Source: Nitrospinota bacterium (GTDB lineage Bacteria; Nitrospinota; Nitrospinia; UBA9942). From it: DNA of 11,731 nucleotides. Below, in pieces: positions 7,942 through 11,731 of this stretch. Where the stretch lies: positions 1 to 11,731 of the forward strand of contig JACQEW010000277.1 in assembly GCA_016200365.1 (NCBI GenBank), read 5' to 3'. The notes under the pieces were generated by a model. The model did no database searches, had not been told where the DNA came from, and saw only the letters and a program-made list of their open reading frames with translations. Position numbers and translations under genes: made by a program. The number at the start of each line of letters is the position of its first letter. The stretch's first letter is position 1.

Positions 7942-8057
7942 TATGTTAAACAAATTCTCAGCTTTTCTAATTTCTCATAAAACCCCTTTGCAAATTTGGG
8001 GTTCTTTAACTCCCTTTCAAGATGTCTATCAAAATTAGTTTTATTAGTCTTAGCCAT
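7926..8057 (-). pseudogene. Truncated Xre-type antitoxin-like ORF
   Basis: This 43-codon frame begins 17 bases after the higA stop. It reads MAKTNKTNFDRHLERELKNP, then KFAKGFYEKLEKLRI. That pattern is typical of the N-terminus of a second class of Xre/HigA-like antitoxins (FDxxLxxxLKNPxFAxxYE), which normally continue into a helix-turn-helix. Here the frame runs into the 20-bp direct repeat and stops at TAG with no DNA-binding domain. A GAGGG at 8067-8071 could act as ribosome site. I infer a decayed or interrupted antitoxin gene. It could instead be a small expressed ORF of unknown role. Confidence 0.5.
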
Positions 8058-8074
8058 TCTCAATTACCCTCATC

Positions 8075-8392
8075 TTAATAATTAACAGCCTTATGTAATT
8101 CAATATAAGGTTTAATAGATTCTAAGGTATCTTTCTTATTTTCCTTTACACGATAAAGGTCATATTGGTTTTGTAAATTAAGCCACACTTCAGGGGATGT
8201 CCTGAAATATCTCGATAGCTTTATTGCCATCTCAGGACTGATATTCCTCTTGTGGTTTATTATCTCATTTATGGTCCTGAAAGAAGTGTTAACCTCCTTT
8301 GCTAATATGGTTTGAGATAACCCTAAAGGCTCCATAAAATCTTTTTTTAAAATCTCCCCTGGATGTGTAGGTTCTCTTTTTAAATTAAACAT
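8075..8392 (-). CDS. higA: HigA-family antitoxin (Xre helix-turn-helix)
   Basis: This 105-residue protein has the HigA opening REPTHPGEILKKDFMEPLGL. A helix-turn-helix spans about residues 24-60 (SQTILAKEVNTSFRTINEIINHKR), followed by ISPEMAIKLSRYFRTSPEVWLNLQNQYDL. Length and order match HigA antidotes, which bind and neutralise HigB and repress their own promoter. It lies 14 bases after higB with a strong GGGAGG ribosome site in that gap, the inverted toxin-first order typical of higBA. Confidence 0.95.
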   Translation of the reverse strand: MFNLKREPTHPGEILKKDFMEPLGLSQTILAKEVNTSFRTINEIINHKRNISPEMAIKLSRYFRTSPEVWLNLQNQYDLYRVKENKKDTLESIKPYIELHKAVNY

Positions 8393-8406
8393 GGTTTTTC
8401 CTCCCT

Positions 8407-8688
8407 TTAATGATAGTCAATTATTTCTACCTCATAAGCGTCAGATTCAGCAAACCTAAAGACAATTCTATATTGGTCATTGATCCTGATACTATGTTTT
8501 CCCTTGTAATCTCCTTTTAGAAATTCAAGTCTATTACTCGGTGGTGCTTTTAAATCTTCCAATCTAACGGCAGTATTAAGATAATCTAACTTACGAAGTC
8601 CTACCTTACAAACAGCAGAAGAATATTTTTTACTTTTACCTGTGAGATATAGAATTTCCGTCTCTTTATTCTTAAATGATTTAATCAT
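8407..8688 (-). CDS. higB: HigB-family toxin (RelE-like mRNA interferase)
   Basis: This 93-residue protein begins MIKSFKNKETE. It contains PPSNRLEFLKGDYKGKHSI and RINDQYRIVFRF and ends DAYEVEIIDYH, the usual HigB pattern. R74 and the terminal Tyr-His correspond to residues implicated in ribosome-dependent mRNA cleavage by HigB. The full family length and an intact higA next to it suggest a working module. It is transcribed ahead of higA, in the same direction as the tRNAs either side. Confidence 0.95.
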   Translation of the reverse strand: MIKSFKNKETEILYLTGKSKKYSSAVCKVGLRKLDYLNTAVRLEDLKAPPSNRLEFLKGDYKGKHSIRINDQYRIVFRFAESDAYEVEIIDYH

Positions 8689-8694
8689 TATGCG

Positions 8695-8707
8695 GTTATA
8701 TTATAAC
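8695..8707. promoter_or_regulatory. Palindromic operator over the higBA -10 box
   Basis: GTTATA-T-TATAAC is a 6-bp inverted repeat with a single central base. On the minus strand it contains TATAAT (8705-8700), and a TTGATA lies 19 bases further upstream (8730-8725). The start of transcription would be about 5 bases before the higB ATG. HigA antitoxins repress by binding short palindromes at their promoters, so this is the best operator candidate. The binding itself is inferred. Confidence 0.5.
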
Positions 8708-8742
8708 ACATAGTGAAATAAATATATCAACCAAATTTCCAA

Positions 8743-8762
8743 CGTTCTAAAATCGGGATAAA
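8743..8762. repeat. 20-bp direct repeat, right copy
   Basis: This is an exact second copy of bases 7922-7941, upstream of the higB promoter. Outside the 20 bases the two flanks differ. Confidence 0.9.
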
Positions 8763-8892
8763 AAGGCAGGGGAAATTAGGGTAAATGACTAAAAAATAGG
8801 CAATAATTTAGAAAGGTAAAAATGCTGGAGATGCCTATAAAATAAGAGTAAAACAGGTATTTTCAATGCCTTGCTGGTCTATGTCTAATAGA
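8763..8892. other. Non-coding stretch between repeat and orphan tRNA half
   Basis: I see no ORF, RNA gene or clear promoter in these 130 AT-rich bases. If the tRNA-Cys insertion model is right, this is the right end of the inserted segment. Confidence 0.4.
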
Positions 8893-8930
<38 letters not shown>

Positions 8931-8933
8931 GCA

Positions 8934-8997
8934 TCAGAAGTCAGAAGACAGATTAAAATCTTTGATTATTCTGTGTTCTGTTCTCTGTCTTCTGTCA
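8934..8997. repeat. Low-complexity foldback between tRNA-Gly and the tRNA-Cys half
   Basis: The left arm has CAGAAGT/CAGAAGA units and the right arm repeats of TTCTGTN. The exact core of the stem is 11 bp (CAGAAGACAGA at 8942-8952 with its complement at 8984-8994). It has the same plan as the hexamer foldbacks but different units. Confidence 0.7.
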
Positions 8998-9008
8998 TCT
9001 ATCTTTTA

Positions 9009-9083
<75 letters not shown>

Positions 9084-9090
9084 TCAATTA

Positions 9091-9114
9091 AAGTGTAAGT
9101 GTAAGTGTAAGTGT
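9091..9114. repeat. Solo hexamer arm before tRNA-Gly
   Basis: Four exact AAGTGT units have the same unit as the arms of the operon foldbacks, followed by AAATC, which recalls the AAGGAATC core junction. No inverted arm follows. It occupies the space between the tRNA-Gly promoter and the tRNA, so it would form the 5' leader of the precursor. Confidence 0.8.
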
Positions 9115-9120
9115 AAATCA

Positions 9121-9149
9121 ATTATAATTTAATCCCTTTTCCATGTCAA
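9121..9149 (-). promoter_or_regulatory. Consensus sigma-70 promoter for tRNA-Gly
   Basis: On the minus strand, TTGACA (9149-9144) and TATAAT (9126-9121) are separated by exactly 17 bases. Both hexamers match the vegetative consensus perfectly, as suits a stable RNA gene. The transcript would start near 9114, giving a leader of about 30 bases. It may also have driven the original tRNA-Cys, and could still read through higBA. Confidence 0.8.
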
Positions 9150-9221
9150 ATAATACGGAAGGGATATATGGTCTTATTCACGCATTTTTTCGGGATTAGT
9201 CTTTTATTCCAGTATAATAAT

Positions 9222-9304
9222 CTCGTAAAAAGTCAAAAATTAGCCGTAAGGGTAAAATGCCTCTCATTGTTGTAAGGGCTAATTTTGTTTTGACTTTTTA
9301 CGAG
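9222..9304. repeat. Large foldback beyond the molybdoenzyme stop
   Basis: The left arm starts CTCGTAAAAAGTCAAAA and runs to 9245. The right arm (9277-9304) is its complement with one 4-base bulge. The 31-base loop has GTAAGGG near both ends. It lies 8 bases beyond the minus-strand stop and could end transcription there, but the arms are long for a terminator, so a MITE-like element is an alternative. Confidence 0.7.
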
Positions 9305-9312
9305 TTCTTTTA

Positions 9313-11502
9313 TCATGCCTTCTCTATCTTCACAGCACAAGCCTTGTATTCAGGCTGTTTTGAAATGGGGTCGTAGGCTGAAATGGTGAGAAGATTTGCG
9401 GCTTTATCATCACCTGCAAGATAACCGAAGTGATAGGGAACAAAAACAGCGCCCTGCTGAATATCTTCAGAGACCTTTGCCTTTACCTTAACAGCCCCCC
9501 TCCTCGATGATACCTTCACAACATCGCCATTTCTTATTCCATATTTATTGGCATCCGACGGACTTATATCAACATAAGAGTGCGATACTGCCCGTGCAAG
9601 TCTCGGTATATTCGCTGTCCTTGTCCTTGAATGGAAATGCTCCCTGACAAGACCCGTTATCAATACAAAAGGATATTCTGTATCCGTTGGTTCAGCAGGC
9701 GCTTTATGTTCACAGATATTAAGTATAGCCCTCCCATCCTGCGTAGGAAATTTTAAATCGAGGAATCTCCTCTTAACTCCGAGGTCTTCGGGAGTAAGAC
9801 AGGGCCACTGCACTCCGAATTCCTTTTCCATCCTCTTATAAGTAATCCCTGTCATATCGCAGTCCTGTCCCTTTGTGCATCGCTTCCACTCCTCAAAAAT
9901 ATCTTCATTCGTCTTGTAAGGAAATAGATTTTCATACCCCATCTTTTTTCCTATCATCATTATTATCTCAGTGTCAGGCTTCGCCTCTCCCGGCGGCTCT
10001 ACAGCCTTTTTAGCGATATTTACTCCCCTCTCTGCATTTGAGGCTGTGCCATCCTTTTCAGCCCACTGTGCGGCAGGGAGGACAACATCAGCAAGGAGTG
10101 TCGTTTCCGTAGGATGAAAAGCATCCTGAATAACTACAAACTCCGCTTTTTTTATTGCACCGATAAATTTGTTTGTATCGGGGATAGTTGCAGCAGGATT
10201 CGCCTGAAGTATCCATAACCCTTTTATCTCCCCCTTGCCGGCTGCATCGAACATATCTATTGCCGTCTTTCCGGGCTTTGGAGATATTTTGTCGGGAGAG
10301 ATACCCCATATCCCGGCAATCTCTTTCCTATGCTTTTCATTCGCCACACCTCTATGGGCAGGTAAAAGATGGGGGAGCCCGCCAATCTCACGCAGACTCA
10401 TAGCAGTCCCCTGACCTGTTATTGACAATGGACCGGCGCCGGGTCTTCCGATATTTCCCGTTATCAGGGAAAGATTCCAAAGACTTGCTATCTTCCATAC
10501 GGCAACAGTGCTCTGATTCAAGCCGAGCATCCATAACGTTACGGCATTCTTAGCCCTGCCATAAGTAACAGCAGCTTTAACAATCTTATCTCTATGAACA
10601 CCGGTTATGCCTTCTGTATATTCGGGTGTATATTTCTGGATATGGGATTTAAGTTCCTGCAGACCGCCGGCATATTTACTTACCTTCTCCTCATTTACAA
10701 AACCCTCTTTAAACAACACATAAGCAAGGGCATTGTTTAAAGCTATGTCTGTCCCCGGTTTTATTTGCAGATGAATATCAGCCTTCTGCGCCATCATTGT
10801 AGCCCTCGGGTCTATAACTATCAGAGGGGTATTTGCATCCATCTTTCTCTGCATAATCCTGTCAAATGAAACAGGATTCGAGGACGACATATTGTAACCT
10901 GAGACAAGAAAGCAGTCTGCGAGGTCAATGTCCTCATAACACATGAAAGGCACATCACCGCCAAAGACCTTTACAAAGGCTGCAACAGTGGAGGCATAAC
11001 AGAGCCTTGCGCTTCCATCGAGGTTGTTTGTGCCAAAGCCGCCCTTGACCAGCTTATTAAGCAGATAATATTCCTCATTATAAAATGATGCCGTATGATA
11101 GACTCCCATTGCATCTGGTCCATTTTTTTCGATAATCTCTTTAAACCTGCGGACTATAAGCTCGATTGCCTCGTCCCACCCTGCTCTTTCAAACCTGCCA
11201 TTCCTCTTAATCAAGGGATATTTAAGTCTTGTCTCTACATTCAGCATCTCATGGGCAGTCAGTCCGAGGATGCACAACTTTCCTTTACTTGCCTTGCTCT
11301 CCTCCATCCCCCTGACATTTACAACCCTCCCCTCCTTAACCTCAAGATACATCCCGCACCCATTGCCGCAATAGGGACAGAGGGACATCACGGTTTTAAT
11401 TTCAGAGGCTTCTGTCATGAGATCTCTGACAGCAAGCCCTGCTGCTGTTGCAACCGTTACCGCCGCGCTTCCTTTTATAAACCCCCGTCTTGTTATTGCC
11501 AT
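9313..11502 (-). CDS. Tat-exported NapA/NarB-type molybdopterin oxidoreductase
   Basis: This 729-residue catalytic subunit belongs to the nitrate reductase branch of the DMSO reductase superfamily. Residues 4-10 (TRRGFIK) form a canonical Tat motif before a hydrophobic stretch, so it is probably exported folded. A 4Fe-4S cluster site is C42, C45, C49 and C77, with K75 between cluster and cofactor. The molybdenum ligand is C168 in SARLCYAS. NapA and NarB have Met after this Cys, while this protein has Tyr. Other family matches are KGGFGTNN, CYEDIDLADC and GPLSITGQGTAMSLREIGGL, then HLLPAHRGV. A molybdopterin-dinucleotide binding domain fills roughly the last 115 residues. The start has GGGAGG five bases before ATG and lies below a good promoter. 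No electron-transfer partner gene is in the window. Nitrate is the likeliest substrate but is not proven. Confidence 0.8.
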   Translation of the reverse strand: MAITRRGFIKGSAAVTVATAAGLAVRDLMTEASEIKTVMSLCPYCGNGCGMYLEVKEGRVVNVRGMEESKASKGKLCILGLTAHEMLNVETRLKYPLIKRNGRFERAGWDEAIELIVRRFKEIIEKNGPDAMGVYHTASFYNEEYYLLNKLVKGGFGTNNLDGSARLCYASTVAAFVKVFGGDVPFMCYEDIDLADCFLVSGYNMSSSNPVSFDRIMQRKMDANTPLIVIDPRATMMAQKADIHLQIKPGTDIALNNALAYVLFKEGFVNEEKVSKYAGGLQELKSHIQKYTPEYTEGITGVHRDKIVKAAVTYGRAKNAVTLWMLGLNQSTVAVWKIASLWNLSLITGNIGRPGAGPLSITGQGTAMSLREIGGLPHLLPAHRGVANEKHRKEIAGIWGISPDKISPKPGKTAIDMFDAAGKGEIKGLWILQANPAATIPDTNKFIGAIKKAEFVVIQDAFHPTETTLLADVVLPAAQWAEKDGTASNAERGVNIAKKAVEPPGEAKPDTEIIMMIGKKMGYENLFPYKTNEDIFEEWKRCTKGQDCDMTGITYKRMEKEFGVQWPCLTPEDLGVKRRFLDLKFPTQDGRAILNICEHKAPAEPTDTEYPFVLITGLVREHFHSRTRTANIPRLARAVSHSYVDISPSDANKYGIRNGDVVKVSSRRGAVKVKAKVSEDIQQGAVFVPYHFGYLAGDDKAANLLTISAYDPISKQPEYKACAVKIEKA

Positions 11503-11528
11503 AATTACCTCCCTAAGCTGTATGGTAA

Positions 11529-11558
11529 AGTATATAGGATTAGATGCACATTCGTCAA
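11529..11558 (-). promoter_or_regulatory. Promoter of the molybdoenzyme gene
   Basis: On the minus strand, TTGACG (11558-11553) and TATACT (11534-11529) are spaced by 18 bases, placing the transcript start about 20 bases before the ATG at 11502. This rules against the longer frame starting at 11571. A direct repeat GTGCAT-N10-GTGCAT (11565-11544) spans the -35 box and could be a regulator site. Confidence 0.55.
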
Positions 11559-11610
11559 CATGCACCTTCAATGTGGGTGTGCGACAAAAATGTTGGTAGA
11601 GCAGTTTTTA

Positions 11611-11649
11611 AATCCCCTCTTTAGCAAAGAGGGGTTAGGGGAGATTTTA
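11611..11649. repeat. C-rich palindromic repeat, left copy
   Basis: A perfect 9-bp stem CCCCTCTTT/AAAGAGGGG (11614-11622 with 11626-11634) has a 3-base loop and is followed by TTAGGGGAGATTTT. The copy at 11681-11720 has the same order of parts in the opposite orientation. Similar C-rich intergenic palindromes are common in many environmental bacteria. Confidence 0.75.
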
Positions 11650-11680
11650 CCGATGATAAATAACTCCTTATTTTTATTAT

Positions 11681-11720
11681 AAAATCCCCCCTCGCCCCCC
11701 TTTTCCAAAGGGGGAATAAG
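11681..11720. repeat. C-rich palindromic repeat, right copy (inverted)
   Basis: The stem CCCCCTTT/AAAGGGGG (11696-11703 with 11707-11714) is preceded by AAAATCCCCCCTCG. On the minus strand it aligns along its length with the left copy, with changes inside the stem that keep pairing. The two copies are about 31 bases apart, separated by AT-rich sequence. Confidence 0.75.
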
Positions 11721-11731
11721 TCTCTGAAAGA

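Noticed and set aside
7981..8003. AACCCC/GGGGTT hairpin as a higA terminator
   Set aside because: The stem lies inside the antitoxin-like ORF (Asn-Pro-Lys-Phe-Ala-Lys-Gly codons), is only 6 bp, and has a poor T-run.
7922..8762. Integron cassette with attC sites
   Set aside because: The 20-bp repeats lack the GTTRRRY core and the paired attC arms, and no integron integrase is visible.
9313..11502. Formate dehydrogenase
   Set aside because: The catalytic Cys or Sec of formate dehydrogenases is followed by His, but here it is Tyr. The surrounding motifs match NapA/NarB better.
9313..11571. Longer start of the molybdoenzyme at 11571
   Set aside because: It would put 23 residues before the Tat motif and start upstream of the predicted promoter. 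The ATG at 11502 has a strong ribosome site.
11095..11682. 195-codon plus-strand ORF at the right end
   Set aside because: Most of it is antisense to the molybdoenzyme's cofactor and iron-sulfur region. It runs on through the promoter and a palindromic repeat and has no domain.

Overview
The window reads as part of a Gram-negative bacterial chromosome. Exported proteins with Sec and Tat signals, a Bat (aerotolerance-type) VWA operon, strong Shine-Dalgarno sites and CCA-encoding tRNA genes all fit. The mix of a NapA/NarB-type molybdoenzyme, a Bat operon and many intergenic foldback repeats suggests an environmental lineage such as Nitrospirota or a deltaproteobacterial group. That assignment is a guess, because no phylogenetic marker is present.

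Bases 289-7714 (+) hold one tight operon: a MoxR AAA+ ATPase, a DUF58 protein, a membrane protein with a BatD/DUF4381-like layout, two VWA membrane proteins (BatA-like and BatB-like), a TPR protein (BatC-like) and a large ABC-2-type exporter permease with no ATPase beside it. Most junctions overlap (TAATG, GTGA, ATGA) or have a clear ribosome binding site. In such systems MoxR is thought to act as a chaperone-like ATPase on VWA proteins that assemble at the inner membrane through their MIDAS metal sites. Two intergenic gaps in the operon are filled by copies, in opposite orientations, of one hexamer-based foldback repeat.

Bases 7715-9150 are a (-) strand tRNA region. A consensus promoter precedes tRNA-Gly(GCC). 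Downstream lie an orphan 38-bp 5' half of tRNA-Cys, a higB-higA toxin-antitoxin pair, a 43-codon ORF that looks like the N-terminus of a second Xre-type antitoxin, and an intact tRNA-Cys(GCA). This looks like a ~1.06-kb toxin-antitoxin segment inserted into tRNA-Cys at the anticodon loop. A 20-bp direct repeat also flanks the toxin-antitoxin genes.

Bases 9222-11731 hold a (-) strand Tat-exported molybdopterin oxidoreductase of the nitrate reductase (NapA/NarB) family, with its own promoter, a large foldback beyond its stop, and two inverted copies of a C-rich palindromic repeat upstream.

The most striking feature is the density of low-complexity foldback elements with different 6-7-nt units but a similar plan. 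One sits exactly at the batA/batB ATGA junction. It appears to have duplicated that junction and created a 30-codon bridging reading frame that keeps the stop-start overlap at both ends.
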